From the NCBI RefSeq assembly GCF_014217545.1, contig NZ_CP043178.1:2294001-2358000 (forward strand): a stretch of 64,000 nt of DNA, given 5' to 3'. Of this stretch, positions 47,228 through 57,754 are shown one piece after another; positions within the stretch are counted from its first letter, which is position 1; every line of letters begins with the position of its first letter. The notes under the pieces were generated by a model. It made no database searches. It was not told the origin of the DNA and saw only the letters and a program-made list of their open reading frames with translations. Made by a program: the position numbers and the translations under genes. The stretch is from Pseudarthrobacter sp. NBSH8. GTDB lineage: Bacteria > Actinomycetota > Actinomycetes > Actinomycetales > Micrococcaceae.

Positions 47228-47809
47228 CTACTCCCGGGCTCTCCGCGCTTTCTCCCTTTCCTCCGCATAATACGCTTCTTGCGTCTCGATCTGACTCGCC
47301 CACATCTCTTCGGCGTCCGCATATGCGTTCCGGTAGTCCGCAAGGAAATCCGGTCGCTGCGGCATAGTTTGACTCATGATGTGAGCTTGGACCATTGGGC
47401 CCAGCCAACCCTCCAGGTCGTAAACGACTCCTGGCACGGACTTTCCCAATACTTCTTCGAAATAGGGTGGGGGCCGAAGAAAACTTACGGCCTCCACCAC
47501 TGCATCCTGCAGTCCGTTATCGCTAATGTACCTGGCATGTTGTGCCATTGCGGAGCAACAGTCCCAGAGCTCAGCTTGGCCCTGCTCGGTCAGATCAAGA
47601 GAATTGTGATCGCGGTGCTTTCGGGCAACCCCGCTCAGCGTGGCCAGTTGAGCAGTAATCTCCCGAGCGGAGTCATGCGATAACTTCCGCCGTTCAGTTT
47701 CCCTGGTTGCTTTCTCCGTCCGCTTCCCCTGGATGAAACCACCAAGGAGTGCCAATCCACCACCAATGATGGGGCCAAGAAAGGGCTGTAGAGAAGTAAG
47801 AATGTCCAC
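47228..47809 (-). CDS. membrane-anchored protein of unknown function
   Basis: 193 residues from GTG 47809, with AGGAGA nine bases upstream. One N-terminal membrane helix (about residues 9-27, FLGPIIGGGLALLGGFIQG) is followed by a basic, charged region (KRTEKATRETERRKLSHDS) and a helical cytoplasmic part with many acidic and aromatic residues near the end (WASQIETQEAYYAEEREKAR). I do not recognise the family. It converges with the BREX operon and sits at the island edge next to IS-end relics, so it is probably accessory. Confidence 0.65.
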   Translation of the reverse strand: MDILTSLQPFLGPIIGGGLALLGGFIQGKRTEKATRETERRKLSHDSAREITAQLATLSGVARKHRDHNSLDLTEQGQAELWDCCSAMAQHARYISDNGLQDAVVEAVSFLRPPPYFEEVLGKSVPGVVYDLEGWLGPMVQAHIMSQTMPQRPDFLADYRNAYADAEEMWASQIETQEAYYAEEREKARRARE

Positions 47810-48059
47810 GAAGGGGGTCTCCTAAAAGGCACGGGGCAAGGCGCAACATGGTTTGTCCACGCCGGACGTTCTTCGCTTGGCCGATTGGGTACGGCATGGG
47901 CCGCACCCATCACTCGTTCACTACCTAAACGGAAGGCCAGTGAGCCGAATGACAACTGGTTCCAAAAGACAGCGCCAGCAATCTGCCAACTCAGTCCCTT
48001 GTGCAAAGCCACTTGGTACGTGCGATGCCACGCAACGTGTCACCTCTTACCTGGGTGTG
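47810..48059. other. intergenic stretch with nothing recognised
   Basis: No family motifs on either strand. A minus-strand frame that runs through it has no coding features. Confidence 0.35.
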
Positions 48060-48140
48060 ACATTCGGAGCAAGTTCAATCAGGGTCAAGTTGCCCTGAAT
48101 CAGCTCAACTTGCTCCGAAAGAGCTCAACTGGTTCAACAT
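48060..48140. repeat. inverted and direct repeats, IS21-like end
   Basis: The segment has nested symmetric units: tcggagcaagttca pairs with tcaacttgctccga, and inside lies tcagggtcaagttgccctga. A further copy, gctcaactggttcaac, follows. Several copies of a caagttga-type unit next to a terminal inverted repeat is the form expected for an IS21-family end. No transposase gene accompanies it. Confidence 0.45.
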
Positions 48141-48499
48141 CTCACGTCCCCTCGTAGCGTCCCGAGGACAGCCCGGCGAGTTTTTGCCAGTCGTGTGCGG
48201 GCAGCGTCCCGCGAAGTACAAAAGGTATAAAGAAATACAAAAACAGCAGGCTCCCCAGTTCGGCGCGCGGAGGCGCCTGAAGGTCGGCAAAAACATCCGA
48301 TTCGGTGGCAAGGGTGCGCGCCGATCGTCCGGGCGTTTTCAACAAGCTCGAGGAGGGCCTCGTGTGTTGGGTGCCTCGCGCGCCAAGATCGCCGATGGCA
48401 GCTGTCCGGCAAACTGTAGACGCCGCCGTCGTTACCGCGACTCCAGCGAGGCCCCACGCGTTTGCTTAGACGCGCGGGGCCAACCCCTCGTTGACAGCC
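48141..48499. other. decayed stretch, possible mobile-element remnant
   Basis: On the minus strand, short coding-like pieces in two frames occur (HEALLELVENARTIGAHPCH and SDVFADLQAPPRAELGS), too weak to name. It lies between two IS-end-like repeat clusters, so it may be the remains of one element. Confidence 0.3.
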
Positions 48500-48575
48500 G
48501 AAGGACCATAGGACCAATTACGTTGACCGTGGACCAACTAGGTTGTCAAAAGGACCAAGTTGGTTGGCAATGAGC
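48500..48575. repeat. cluster of IS21-like end repeats
   Basis: Three related units follow each other: ggaccaattacgttgac, ggaccaactaggttgtca and ggaccaagttggttggca. The shared form ccaacta-gttgtca matches the units at 6740-6860. It ends about 10 bp before the nrdF stop codon, marking the boundary between accessory and core DNA. Confidence 0.45.
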
Positions 48576-48582
48576 ACGTCGA

Positions 48583-49590
<1,008 letters not shown>

Positions 49591-49596
49591 TTAAGC

Positions 49597-49628
49597 GTAC
49601 GACGGCGGGCGGGCGCCCGCCGTCGTAC
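49597..49628 (-). terminator. strong hairpin between nrdE and nrdF
   Basis: Arms 49597-49610 and 49615-49628 are perfect 14-base complements (gtacgacggcgggc) around a 4-base loop. No clear T-run follows on the minus strand. It could stop part of the transcription or protect the nrdE end of a processed mRNA, setting the ratio of the two subunits. Confidence 0.6.
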
Positions 49629-49648
49629 TGTCCAGATTTAGTTGAAGA

Positions 49649-51865
49649 TTAAAGCATGCAGCTGACGCAGCCGTCCACCTCGGTTCCCTCCAGCGCGAGC
49701 TGGCGGAGACGGATGTAGTAGATGGTCTTGATGCCCTTCTTCCAGGCGTAGATCTGGGCCCGGTTGATGTCGCGCGTGGTGGCCGTGTCCTTGAAGAACA
49801 GCGTCAGGGACAGGCCCTGGTCCACGTGCTGGGTGGCTGCGGCGTAGGTGTCGATGACCTTCTCGTAGCCGAGCTCGTACGCGTCCTGGTAGTACTCCAG
49901 GTTGTCGTTCGTCAGGTACGGGGCCGGGTAGTACACGCGGCCCAACTTGCCTTCCTTGCGGATCTCGATCTTGGACGCCACCGGGTGGATCGAGGAGGTG
50001 GAGTTGTTGATGTAGGAGATCGAGCCCGTCGGCGGGACGGCCTGCAGGTTCTGGTTGTAGATGCCGTGCTCCATGACGGAAGCCTTCAGCTCGCGCCAGT
50101 CATCCTGCGTGGGGATGTGGATGTTCTTGAACAGTTCCGCAACCTTGGCGGTCTGCGGCACCCACTCCTGGTCCGTGTACTTGTCGAAGAACTCGCCCGA
50201 GGCGTACTTGGACTTCTCGAAGCCGCCGAAGGTCTGCCCGGTTTGGATGGACAGCAGGTTCGAGGCGCGGACCGCGTGGTACACCACCGAGTAGAAGTAG
50301 ATGTTGGTGAAGTCCAGGCCCTCTTCGGAACCGTAGTGGACCCGCTCGCGTGCAAGGTAGCCGTGCAGGTTCATCTGGCCCAGGCCGATGGCGTGGGACT
50401 GGTCGTTGCCGCGGGCGATGGACGGCACGGAGGTGATATTGGACATGTCCGAGACCGCCGAGAGGGACCGGATGGCCGTCTCGATGGTCAGGCCGAAGTC
50501 CGGGCTGTCCATGGCCTTGGCGATGTTCAGCGAACCCAGGTTGCAGGAGATATCCTTGCCGGTCTGGTCGTAGGACAGGTCATCGTGGTACGTGGTGGGC
50601 TGCGAAACCTGGAGGATCTCCGAGCACAGGTTGGACATGATGATCTTGCCGTCGATCGGGTTTTCCCGGTTCACGGTGTCCTCGAACATGATGTACGGGT
50701 AGCCGGATTCGAACTGGATCTCGGCGAGGGTCTGGAAGAACTCGCGCGCCTTGATCTTGGTCTTCTTGATCCGGGAATCGTCCACCATCTCGTAGTACTT
50801 CTCGGTGACCGAGACGTCGGAAAACGGCATGCCGTAGACCCGTTCGACGTCGTACGGGGAGAACAGGTACATGTCCTCGTCCTTCTTGGCCAGCTCGAAC
50901 GTGATGTCCGGGATGACAACGCCCAGCGAGAGGGTCTTGATGCGGATCTTCTCATCCGCGTTCTCGCGCTTGGTGTCCAGGAAGCGGTAGATGTCCGGGT
51001 GGTGCGCGTGCAGGTACACGGCGCCGGCACCCTGGCGGGCACCGAGCTGGTTGGCGTAGGAGAAACTGTCCTCGAGGAGCTTCATCACGGGGATAACGCC
51101 GGAGGACTGGTTCTCGATCTGCTTGATCGGGGCGCCGACTTCGCGGATGTTGGTCAGCGCGAACGCCACACCGCCACCGCGCTTGGACAGCTGCAGCGCC
51201 GAGTTGATGGACCGGCCGATCGACTCCATGTTGTCTTCGATGCGGAGCAGGAAGCAGGAGACCAGCTCGCCACGCTGGCGCTTGCCGGCGTTCAGGAACG
51301 TGGGTGTAGCCGGCTGGAAGCGGCCTTCGATGATCTCGTCCACCATCTGCAGGGCGAGCTGTTCGTCGCCGCGGGCCAGGTGCAGGGCCACCATGCAGAC
51401 GCGGTCCTCGTAGCGCTCCAGGAATCGATTGCCGTCGAACGTCTTCAGTGTGTAGGACGTGTAGAACTTGAACGCGCCCAGGAAGGTTTCGAAGCGGAAC
51501 TTCTTCTTGTACGCGCGGTTGTAGAGCTCGCGGATGAAGTTCATCGTGTACTGGTCAAGGGTTTCGCGCTCGTAGTACTGGTTCTTCACCAGGTAGTCGA
51601 GCTTCTCTTCCAGGTCATGGAAAAAGACGGTGTTGTTGTTCACGTGCTGCAGGAAGTACTGGTGTGCAGCCTCGCGGTCGGCCTCGAACTGGATCTCTCC
51701 GTTGGGGCCGTACAGGTTCAGCATGGCGTTGAGCTCGTGATAGCCCAGCCCCTTATAGGCGGCCGGCATCTCGGGCTTTTCGACGGCGGCACTCCGCTTT
51801 TCGGCAGCGGCGGTGCCCTGGCCTTCGGCCCTGGTTACTTCTGTTTCTGCGACAGTCGTGTCCAA
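49649..51865 (-). CDS. nrdE: class Ib ribonucleotide reductase alpha subunit NrdE
   Basis: 738 residues if started at TTG 51865, which overlaps the end of nrdI; the conserved part begins at [20 protein letters not shown], so a start nearer 51769 is possible. Core motifs include [20 protein letters not shown] (with an active-site Cys), [14 protein letters not shown] and NLCSEILQ; the C-terminal tail has GCVSCML, the Cys pair that receives electrons from NrdH. It reduces ribonucleoside diphosphates. Lies between nrdI and nrdF. Confidence 0.96.
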   Translation of the reverse strand: MDTTVAETEVTRAEGQGTAAAEKRSAAVEKPEMPAAYKGLGYHELNAMLNLYGPNGEIQFEADREAAHQYFLQHVNNNTVFFHDLEEKLDYLVKNQYYERETLDQYTMNFIRELYNRAYKKKFRFETFLGAFKFYTSYTLKTFDGNRFLERYEDRVCMVALHLARGDEQLALQMVDEIIEGRFQPATPTFLNAGKRQRGELVSCFLLRIEDNMESIGRSINSALQLSKRGGGVAFALTNIREVGAPIKQIENQSSGVIPVMKLLEDSFSYANQLGARQGAGAVYLHAHHPDIYRFLDTKRENADEKIRIKTLSLGVVIPDITFELAKKDEDMYLFSPYDVERVYGMPFSDVSVTEKYYEMVDDSRIKKTKIKAREFFQTLAEIQFESGYPYIMFEDTVNRENPIDGKIIMSNLCSEILQVSQPTTYHDDLSYDQTGKDISCNLGSLNIAKAMDSPDFGLTIETAIRSLSAVSDMSNITSVPSIARGNDQSHAIGLGQMNLHGYLARERVHYGSEEGLDFTNIYFYSVVYHAVRASNLLSIQTGQTFGGFEKSKYASGEFFDKYTDQEWVPQTAKVAELFKNIHIPTQDDWRELKASVMEHGIYNQNLQAVPPTGSISYINNSTSSIHPVASKIEIRKEGKLGRVYYPAPYLTNDNLEYYQDAYELGYEKVIDTYAAATQHVDQGLSLTLFFKDTATTRDINRAQIYAWKKGIKTIYYIRLRQLALEGTEVDGCVSCML

Positions 51866-52308
51866 AACGTGTCCAATCCATTGTGTACGCGGGCGACGTC
51901 TTCTGGCGTGCCCATAAGTTCAAATCTGTAAAGCCGGAGGACGTTGCATTTGGCGGCAATGATGTCCGCGGCCATGCAGTAGTTGTCCCCGAAGTTTGTG
52001 TTGCCGGCACCGATAACCCCACAGATCAGTTGCCTGTTCTGCGGGTCGTTCAGAAAGCGAATCACCTGCTTGGGCACTGAGCCCTCTCCCCCGGTGCCCC
52101 CGTAGGTCGGCACTACCAGCACGTAAGGCCGGGTGGCGAGAAGGGGTGCATCCTTTGCATGGAGCGGGATCCGTGCCAGCTCACGTCCGAGCTTCGCGAC
52201 AAAGCGGCTGGTGTTCTCGGAGGTGGAGGAAAAGTAGATGAGCTGACTCTGTGTGGTGTCAGGCTGCAACGGGGCCACCTGGGCCCTGGCTACTGCCAGT
52301 GCTGACAC
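51835..52308 (-). CDS. nrdI: NrdI flavodoxin-like protein
   Basis: 157 residues from GTG 52308; another in-frame GTG (52317) lies inside the likely ribosome binding site GAGGTGA. The FMN-binding loop is [15 protein letters not shown], and later flavodoxin-like motifs are [12 protein letters not shown] and [14 protein letters not shown]. NrdI supplies oxidant to build the manganese-tyrosyl radical in NrdF. Its 3' end overlaps nrdE. Confidence 0.94.
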   Translation of the reverse strand: MSALAVARAQVAPLQPDTTQSQLIYFSSTSENTSRFVAKLGRELARIPLHAKDAPLLATRPYVLVVPTYGGTGGEGSVPKQVIRFLNDPQNRQLICGVIGAGNTNFGDNYCMAADIIAAKCNVLRLYRFELMGTPEDVARVHNGLDTFWTRLSQKQK

Positions 52309-52364
52309 GGGAGTCACCTCATGTGTGTGAATTGAAAGTTGCCTGCTGGCGAAAGTTTAAGGCC

Positions 52365-52610
52365 TTAGGCCACGGAGGAAACGGCAGACAGTGCCAGTTC
52401 CTCGATCTTGTCCGGGCGGAAGCCTGACCAGTGGTCCTGGTCCGTGACTACAACAGGTGCCTGCATGTAGCCCAGCGCCTTCAGGCGCTCGAGGGCATCG
52501 GCGTCCTGGGAGATGTCAACGCTCTGGTAAGTGATGCCCTTTTTGTCCAGCGCACGGTAGGTTGCGTTGCACTGTACACACGCAGGTTTGGTGTAAACCG
52601 TAACGGTCAT
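52365..52610 (-). CDS. nrdH: NrdH glutaredoxin-like redox protein
   Basis: 81 residues. The redox motif CVQC is near the N-terminus (VYTKPACVQCNATYRALDK), and the C-terminal WSGFRPDKI is typical of NrdH. It passes electrons from thioredoxin reductase to NrdE. First gene of the operon, with AAAGGGGACAGGGACA before the ATG and a putative NrdR box about 65 bp upstream. Confidence 0.96.
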   Translation of the reverse strand: MTVTVYTKPACVQCNATYRALDKKGITYQSVDISQDADALERLKALGYMQAPVVVTDQDHWSGFRPDKIEELALSAVSSVA

Positions 52611-52672
52611 TGTCCCTGTCCCCTTTATCGAAATCTTCGCTCGTCTTAGTCCTGCCCAAGCTGTACGTCGAT

Positions 52673-52684
52673 ACTACATGTAGT
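52673..52684. promoter_or_regulatory. putative NrdR box (actacatgtagt), proximal
   Basis: A perfect 12-base palindrome about 63 bp before the nrdH ATG. It resembles the NrdR-box half-site symmetry known upstream of ribonucleotide reductase operons, so repression by NrdR when dATP/ATP is plentiful is likely. A looser match (acttgtaata) lies about 35 bp further upstream. Confidence 0.6.
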
Positions 52685-52905
52685 GCAGACGGCTCTTCGG
52701 AACCCCAAGATGATGTATTACAAGTATGTCATTTAATGCACTTTTAATCCACAGGCAAGCGCCTGCAAAATGTCCGGAATCCCGCCATTTTTGCGGACGA
52801 AATCCACACCCTGTGGAGTACTTAGCCACAATTAACCCCCAGCGTGTCGCATACGGGGCGGCGTGTCGCGCCCTGTGGCCGAGGGCGCGGAATGCCTCCC
52901 GGGGC

Positions 52906-52917
52906 ACTACATGTAGT
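52906..52917. promoter_or_regulatory. putative NrdR box (actacatgtagt), distal
   Basis: Identical to the palindrome at 52673-52684, 233 bp away and only 53 bp from the stop of the acyl-CoA ligase gene. Paired NrdR boxes are usually about three helical turns apart, so this one is oddly distant. Confidence 0.5.
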
Positions 52918-52969
52918 GGCCCTCCGGCTAGAGAATGAGAGCAACGGCATACGGATGCTGTAGCTCCTT

Positions 52970-54748
52970 TCAACCCATCGCTGCGAGGCTGTCCCGGATC
53001 TCCCGGCGCAGGACTTTGCCGATGAGCGAACGCGGGAGGGAATCGAGCACCACCACCCGGCGGGGCACCTTGTAGGCAGTCAGCTGTGCCCGGGCATAGG
53101 CCAGGAGAGCGGCAGGATCGATGGTGGTCCCCGGGGTGGGGACCACGGCGGCTACCACGTCCTCGCCCCCGCCGGGCCGGGGCAACCCCACCACGGAGAC
53201 TTCCGAAATGCCCGGGAAGGTGGCCATGACGACCTCCACCTCACTGGGTGAAACGTTGAAGCCGCCGGTGATGATCAGTTCCTTGATCCTGTCCCGGATG
53301 GTGACGAAGTAGTCATCATCTACCGAAACGATGTCTCCGGTGCGGAACCAGCCGCCGTCGAGCAGTGAATCTTCCGTCTCCTCCGGCCGGTTCCAGTAGC
53401 CGGAAAACACCTGCGGGCCGCGGATCAGGAGTTCGCCCTCCTCCCCCGGGGCACGGTCCAGGGCCACGTTCTTCGGATCCACCACCCGGATGTCTGTCAG
53501 CGGAAACGGCACACCCACGGTGCCGGGCTTCCTGCTCGGTCCGAAGGGGTTCCCAATGGCGATAGGGGAAGTTTCGGTCAGCCCGTAGCCTTCGATAAGG
53601 TAGCCACCCGTCACTTTCTCCCAGGTCTCCACCGTCTCAGTGGGCAGGTTCATGGCCCCGGAGATGGAGAAGCGGATGCTTTCCAGCCCTATGCCGCGTT
53701 GCGCCGCCGCGGCCGCAATGCGGTCATAGATCGGCGGTACGGCAGGCAAAAACGTGGCGGGAGACTTCTTCAGCGCCTTCAACACGAGGTCAACGTCGAA
53801 CTTGGGGAACAGAACCAGCTTCGCGCCGATGCTGAGGGCGAACGTCATGCACAGGGTGAGGCCATAAGCGTGGAACATCGGCAGCACCGCATAGACGGTC
53901 TCCTTACCCTCCTTCAGCCCGGGCACCCACGCACGGCCCTGCGCGGCATTGGCCTGCAGATTGGCGTGGGTGAGCATGGCGCCCTTAGGCAAGCCGGTGG
54001 TGCCGGACGTGTACTGGAGGACGGCAAGGTCCTGGGCACCGGGACTCGGATGTTTCTTCTTGAGCTCCCCAGCTTCGAGGAGCTGCCTCCATGGCAGCAC
54101 CGGGCGCGGGCCGGGCGCGGGCCGGCCCTTGGGCTCGTCCTTGCCGACGGTGAGGGCAGCACGGGCCTTGCGGGCGGCAGGTACCGGAAGCCGCAGCGCC
54201 AGGCGCTGCGGCAGCGGCATCGCAGAGATGAGCTCCACCGAGACAATAGTGCGGAGCCCGACGTCGGCCGGCAATTGGCGGACCCGCTCCACAGCCTTGT
54301 CCCAAACGATCGCGACGGCGGACTCATGGTCCTCGAACAGGTGCCGCAGTTCGCGGTCCGTGTAGAGCGGGTTGTGTTCGACCACCACGGCTCCGAGGCG
54401 CAGCACGGCATGGAAGGCGACCACGTGCTGCGGGCAGTTCGGCATCACGAGGGCCACCCTGTCGCCGGATTTGACACCCAGTTTCTTCAGGCCCGCGGCG
54501 GCCCGGTTGATCAGTCTTCCGAGCTCACGGTAGGTAGTGCCGGCGCCGAAAAACTCCAAAGCGGTCTTGGACCCGTAGCGGCGCACGGACGTGTCCATGA
54601 GGTCCACCAGCGAACCCTTCGGCAGCACCAGGTCCGCCGGGACACCCGGCCCGTAGGAGCTCGTCCACGGGCGCTCACTCCATGGCCGCCCCGGCGCGCC
54701 CTGCCCCGTACCGCCGTCGGGCGCCTGCCGCGTGGTCTTTTTCATCAT
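52970..54748 (-). CDS. long-chain fatty-acid--CoA ligase (AMP-dependent)
   Basis: 592 residues. The ANL-superfamily motifs are clear: LQYTSGTTGLPKGAMLTH (P-loop, near residue 247), GYGLTETSPIA (near residue 389), GWFRTGDIVSVDD and RDRIKELIITGGFNVSPSE, and the catalytic Lys region SLPRSLIGKVLRREI at the C-terminus. It activates a carboxylic acid, probably a long-chain fatty acid, to its CoA ester. Two adjacent ATG codons start it. No operon partner; the next gene is divergent. Confidence 0.92.
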   Translation of the reverse strand: MMKKTTRQAPDGGTGQGAPGRPWSERPWTSSYGPGVPADLVLPKGSLVDLMDTSVRRYGSKTALEFFGAGTTYRELGRLINRAAAGLKKLGVKSGDRVALVMPNCPQHVVAFHAVLRLGAVVVEHNPLYTDRELRHLFEDHESAVAIVWDKAVERVRQLPADVGLRTIVSVELISAMPLPQRLALRLPVPAARKARAALTVGKDEPKGRPAPGPRPVLPWRQLLEAGELKKKHPSPGAQDLAVLQYTSGTTGLPKGAMLTHANLQANAAQGRAWVPGLKEGKETVYAVLPMFHAYGLTLCMTFALSIGAKLVLFPKFDVDLVLKALKKSPATFLPAVPPIYDRIAAAAAQRGIGLESIRFSISGAMNLPTETVETWEKVTGGYLIEGYGLTETSPIAIGNPFGPSRKPGTVGVPFPLTDIRVVDPKNVALDRAPGEEGELLIRGPQVFSGYWNRPEETEDSLLDGGWFRTGDIVSVDDDYFVTIRDRIKELIITGGFNVSPSEVEVVMATFPGISEVSVVGLPRPGGGEDVVAAVVPTPGTTIDPAALLAYARAQLTAYKVPRRVVVLDSLPRSLIGKVLRREIRDSLAAMG

Positions 54749-54885
54749 CAGTCCTTGCCGCCGGAATTTGCCGAGTGTGCGCGCTGACCTGCACGCCGCA
54801 AGAATCCTACCGGTGCGCAGACGGATGAGCGGGCCTTTAATTGCGGTCTCGCTTGAATGTCAGACCCCCTTGTCATGATGGATAC

Positions 54886-56355
54886 ATGAGGAACCCGGCA
54901 GTGGCAAAGGCGTATGCGGACATCACCGCGGCCGTTGCCACGCTCACCGGCGTCGTGAACGAACACGGTTCCGGTGGACTTTCAGCGGAGGGCGATCCGT
55001 TACGGGGATTGTCCGAGGATTGCCTCGATATTCTGATTGGGGCTGCGGCAGTGGATGCACAGATGGCGGGCGTGAAGGCCGGGGCTGCCGTGCAGTACGC
55101 AGATATTGCCCGGGCGGTGGCTCCTCCGGATGCTTCGGTCCAGGCGCAGGAAATGGCAGTCACTGCGGAGGTTGGGTGTGCCCTGACTATCGGTGACCGG
55201 GCGGCCGGTTCGTTCCTGGGGGTCTCCCACGCCCTGACCAATACATTGCCGTTGACCATGGCCGGCCTGCAGTCCGGAACCATCTCCTGGCAGCACGCCC
55301 GGGTCATGGCCGACGAAGCTGCCACCCTTGACCAGACCGGTGCCGCCGCGCTTGAGGCCCACTTCCTGGACCCGGACGCGCCGGGCTCGGCAAGTGGATG
55401 TCCTGCCGGCGAAATGCCGGCATCCCGGTTCCGACACAAGGCCCGTACCTGGCGCGAACGCCACAACACCGAAAGCATCGAAAAGCGCCACGCGAAAGGT
55501 GTCCTCGACCGTCGCGTCGAGTACGCACCGGACCATGACGGGATGGCCTGGCTTTCGGCTTACCTCCCGGCGAACCAGGCGGTCGCAATCTGGAACCGGA
55601 CCACCGCCATCGCACGCGGTTTGCAGGGCCCCGACGAGCCCCGCACCCTCACCCAACTCCGCGCCGACGTATTCGCCGCCGCCCTCCTTGGCAACGGAAA
55701 CCAGGGCCGCAACGGCAGCGCGGAAGGAAGCGACCCCGGGCAGGTTCCGCCGTCGCGGGCCGAAGTCCTGGTGACGGTCCCGGTGTTCTCCCTGCTCGGC
55801 GCCACCGATGAGCCAGCGATGCTGGACGGCTACGGCCCCATCCCGGCATCGATGGCCCGGGATCTCGTGGCGAACGGTGCCGGCTCGTTCTACCGGGTCC
55901 TGATTGACCCCCGGGACGGGGCTCCGCTGGAGATCGGGCGGTCCAGTTACCGGCTGAGCAAGGCCATGCGGCAGTGGTTGCGACTGCGGGACGGCAAGTG
56001 TCCCTTCCCGGGCTGCAGCAACAACTCACTGGACAACGAGGCCGACCATATCCTCGCCTGGGCCAAGGGCGGCACCACAGGGGTCTCGAATCTGGGACAG
56101 CCATGCCCCAAACACCACAAACTCCGGCACAACGGAGGCTGGCAACCCACACCAGCCTCCAAAACCAAACCACCAGGCTGGATTTCCCCCTCGGGCAGGC
56201 GCTATACAAGCGAACATCAAGACTGGGAACCACCGCACTGGCCCAACCAACTCAAACCCCAGGAAACTCTTACGGACGGCTACCCGGACCTTGTCCACAT
56301 CGGACTTTCGCTTGGGGAAGAGGGATTGGAGAGGCTCTTCCACGCCCGGGCTTAA
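54886..56355 (+). CDS. DUF222 domain - HNH endonuclease protein
   Basis: 489 residues from ATG 54886; an in-frame upstream start at 54841 has no ribosome binding site. The N-terminal 300 residues are the helical DUF222 domain, with MAWLSAYLPANQAVAIWNR near residue 215. The C-terminal HNH motif is CPFPGCSNNSLDNEADHILA, followed by GVSNLGQPCPKHHKLRH, with two Cys pairs around it. These genes occur in many copies in actinobacterial genomes; the function is unknown, possibly intron- or element-derived. CATGAT ends 6 nt before the start codon, again fitting a leaderless message. Confidence 0.88.
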   Translation: MRNPAVAKAYADITAAVATLTGVVNEHGSGGLSAEGDPLRGLSEDCLDILIGAAAVDAQMAGVKAGAAVQYADIARAVAPPDASVQAQEMAVTAEVGCALTIGDRAAGSFLGVSHALTNTLPLTMAGLQSGTISWQHARVMADEAATLDQTGAAALEAHFLDPDAPGSASGCPAGEMPASRFRHKARTWRERHNTESIEKRHAKGVLDRRVEYAPDHDGMAWLSAYLPANQAVAIWNRTTAIARGLQGPDEPRTLTQLRADVFAAALLGNGNQGRNGSAEGSDPGQVPPSRAEVLVTVPVFSLLGATDEPAMLDGYGPIPASMARDLVANGAGSFYRVLIDPRDGAPLEIGRSSYRLSKAMRQWLRLRDGKCPFPGCSNNSLDNEADHILAWAKGGTTGVSNLGQPCPKHHKLRHNGGWQPTPASKTKPPGWISPSGRRYTSEHQDWEPPHWPNQLKPQETLTDGYPDLVHIGLSLGEEGLERLFHARA

Positions 56356-56380
56356 GAAGGGCCGATCGGCGGGACCGCTG

Positions 56381-57754
56381 CTACAGCTGGGCCTCCCGGC
56401 GGTCCAGGACAATCTGCTGCACGTCCAGGTAGCCGGACTGGAAACCTGCCCGTGAGTAGCAGAGGTAGAACAGCCACATCCGCTGGAACACTGCGTCAAA
56501 GCCGAGCCCACCGACTTCCTCCGAGCGCGCGAGGAACTGCTCCTCCCAGAGGCGGAGGGTCGCGGCGTAGTGATCGCCCAGGCCCATCCGCTCCCGAACC
56601 CGCAATGTGGTGTGCTGCTGGGTCACGCTTTCGATGGCCCGCACGGACGGCAGGAAGCCGCCGGGGAAGATGTACTTGTGCACCCAGGTGTAGGCGTTGC
56701 GCGTGGCCAGCATGCGGCCGTGCGGCATGGTGATGGCCTGGATGGCCACCTTCCCACCCGGGGCCAGTACGCGGTCGATGGTCTGGAAGTAAATGGGCCA
56801 GTACTCATAACCAACCGCCTCGATCATCTCCACGGACACAATGGCGTCGAACTCGCCTTCCACGGCCCGGTAGTCCTGCAGCGCCACGGTCACCAGGTCT
56901 GCGTAGCCGGCGGCGGCAATGCGTTCCTGCGCCAGCGCCCGCTGTTCACTGGAGAGCGTCACACTGTAGACAGTGGCACCGCGGGCTGCTGCCCGGAGGG
57001 CCAATTCACCCCAGCCGGTGCCGATCTCCAGCAGCCGCGTGCCCGATCCGACGCCTGCTTTGTCCAGCAGCCTGTCGATCTTGGCCTGTTGGGCCTCCGC
57101 CAATGCGTCCCACGGGACCGAATCCAGTGCACCGTCACTCAGCGGGAAAAGCGCCGAGGAGTAGCTCATGGTGGTGTCCAGGAAGTTGGAGAAGAGCTCG
57201 TTGGAGAGGTCGTAGTGCCGCGAGATGTTGCTGCGGGTGTTGTGTTCTTCATTGCGTTCCTGCCGCGGCGTCCGCGGCAGGTACAGCGTCCGCAGCCTCT
57301 GCAGCGGTGCGGGGATCAGCGTGTCCACGGACGCGGCGAAGACCTCCAGCACCCCCGCGAGGTCCGACGCCTCCCAATCCCCGGCCATAAATGATTCGCC
57401 CAGCCCGATCAGGCCGTTGTCCCCGATCCGCACTTCGAACACTGCCGGCCTGACCATGGTCATCACCGGAGCGTCCGGGCCGCCGGTGCCCAGCACTGAA
57501 CCGTCCGGGTAGGCAACGCGAAGGGGGAGCCGTCGTACGGCCGCCTTGAACAGCAGGCCGGCGGCTTTGCCTGCCACCAGCGCTTTAGTGCCCGACGGCG
57601 CGTGGGCAACACCGGGCCACACGTCCGGATCAATGGTGGCCGGCGACGCCGGTACCCCGCCAGCAGCCTGCCCTGTCACCAGGTGCCGTGCGGCTGGCTT
57701 CGCGGCGGAAACCTCCGCAGTCGCGGCTGTTCCGTTTTCATCGGTCATGGTCAT
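56381..57754 (-). CDS. cyclopropane-fatty-acid-phospholipid synthase family methyltransferase
   Basis: 457 residues. The SAM-binding motif is LLEIGTGWGELALRAAARGA (near residue 240), followed by VSVEMIEAVGYEYW and a C-terminal region of the CFA synthase family (YSRAGFQSGYLDVQQIVL). It transfers a methylene or methyl group from SAM to an unsaturated acyl chain in membrane lipids. The ATG overlaps the DUF1365 stop (ATGA). Last in a three-gene operon; whether the product is a cyclopropane or a methyl-branched acid cannot be told. Confidence 0.92.
   Translation of the reverse strand: MTMTDENGTAATAEVSAAKPAARHLVTGQAAGGVPASPATIDPDVWPGVAHAPSGTKALVAGKAAGLLFKAAVRRLPLRVAYPDGSVLGTGGPDAPVMTMVRPAVFEVRIGDNGLIGLGESFMAGDWEASDLAGVLEVFAASVDTLIPAPLQRLRTLYLPRTPRQERNEEHNTRSNISRHYDLSNELFSNFLDTTMSYSSALFPLSDGALDSVPWDALAEAQQAKIDRLLDKAGVGSGTRLLEIGTGWGELALRAAARGATVYSVTLSSEQRALAQERIAAAGYADLVTVALQDYRAVEGEFDAIVSVEMIEAVGYEYWPIYFQTIDRVLAPGGKVAIQAITMPHGRMLATRNAYTWVHKYIFPGGFLPSVRAIESVTQQHTTLRVRERMGLGDHYAATLRLWEEQFLARSEEVGGLGFDAVFQRMWLFYLCYSRAGFQSGYLDVQQIVLDRREAQL

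Larger units (their letters stand above)
52611..52969. other. regulatory intergenic region upstream of nrdH
   Basis: No gene is supported here. It carries two identical 12-base palindromes (separate entries) and an A/T-rich stretch around 52700-52760 with possible promoter elements reading toward nrdH. The stop of the acyl-CoA ligase gene bounds it on the right. Confidence 0.6.

Noticed and set aside
49826..51931. Long open frame on the plus strand, 701 codons
   Set aside because: Exactly antisense to nrdE; rich in Val, Leu, Asp, His and Gly as expected for a mirror of a high-GC gene, with no motifs.
52674..52973. 99-codon open frame upstream of nrdH
   Set aside because: It covers both putative NrdR boxes and the promoter region and has no coding features.
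53699..54787. Open frame of 362 codons on the plus strand
   Set aside because: Antisense to the acyl-CoA ligase; composition and lack of motifs mark it as a shadow.
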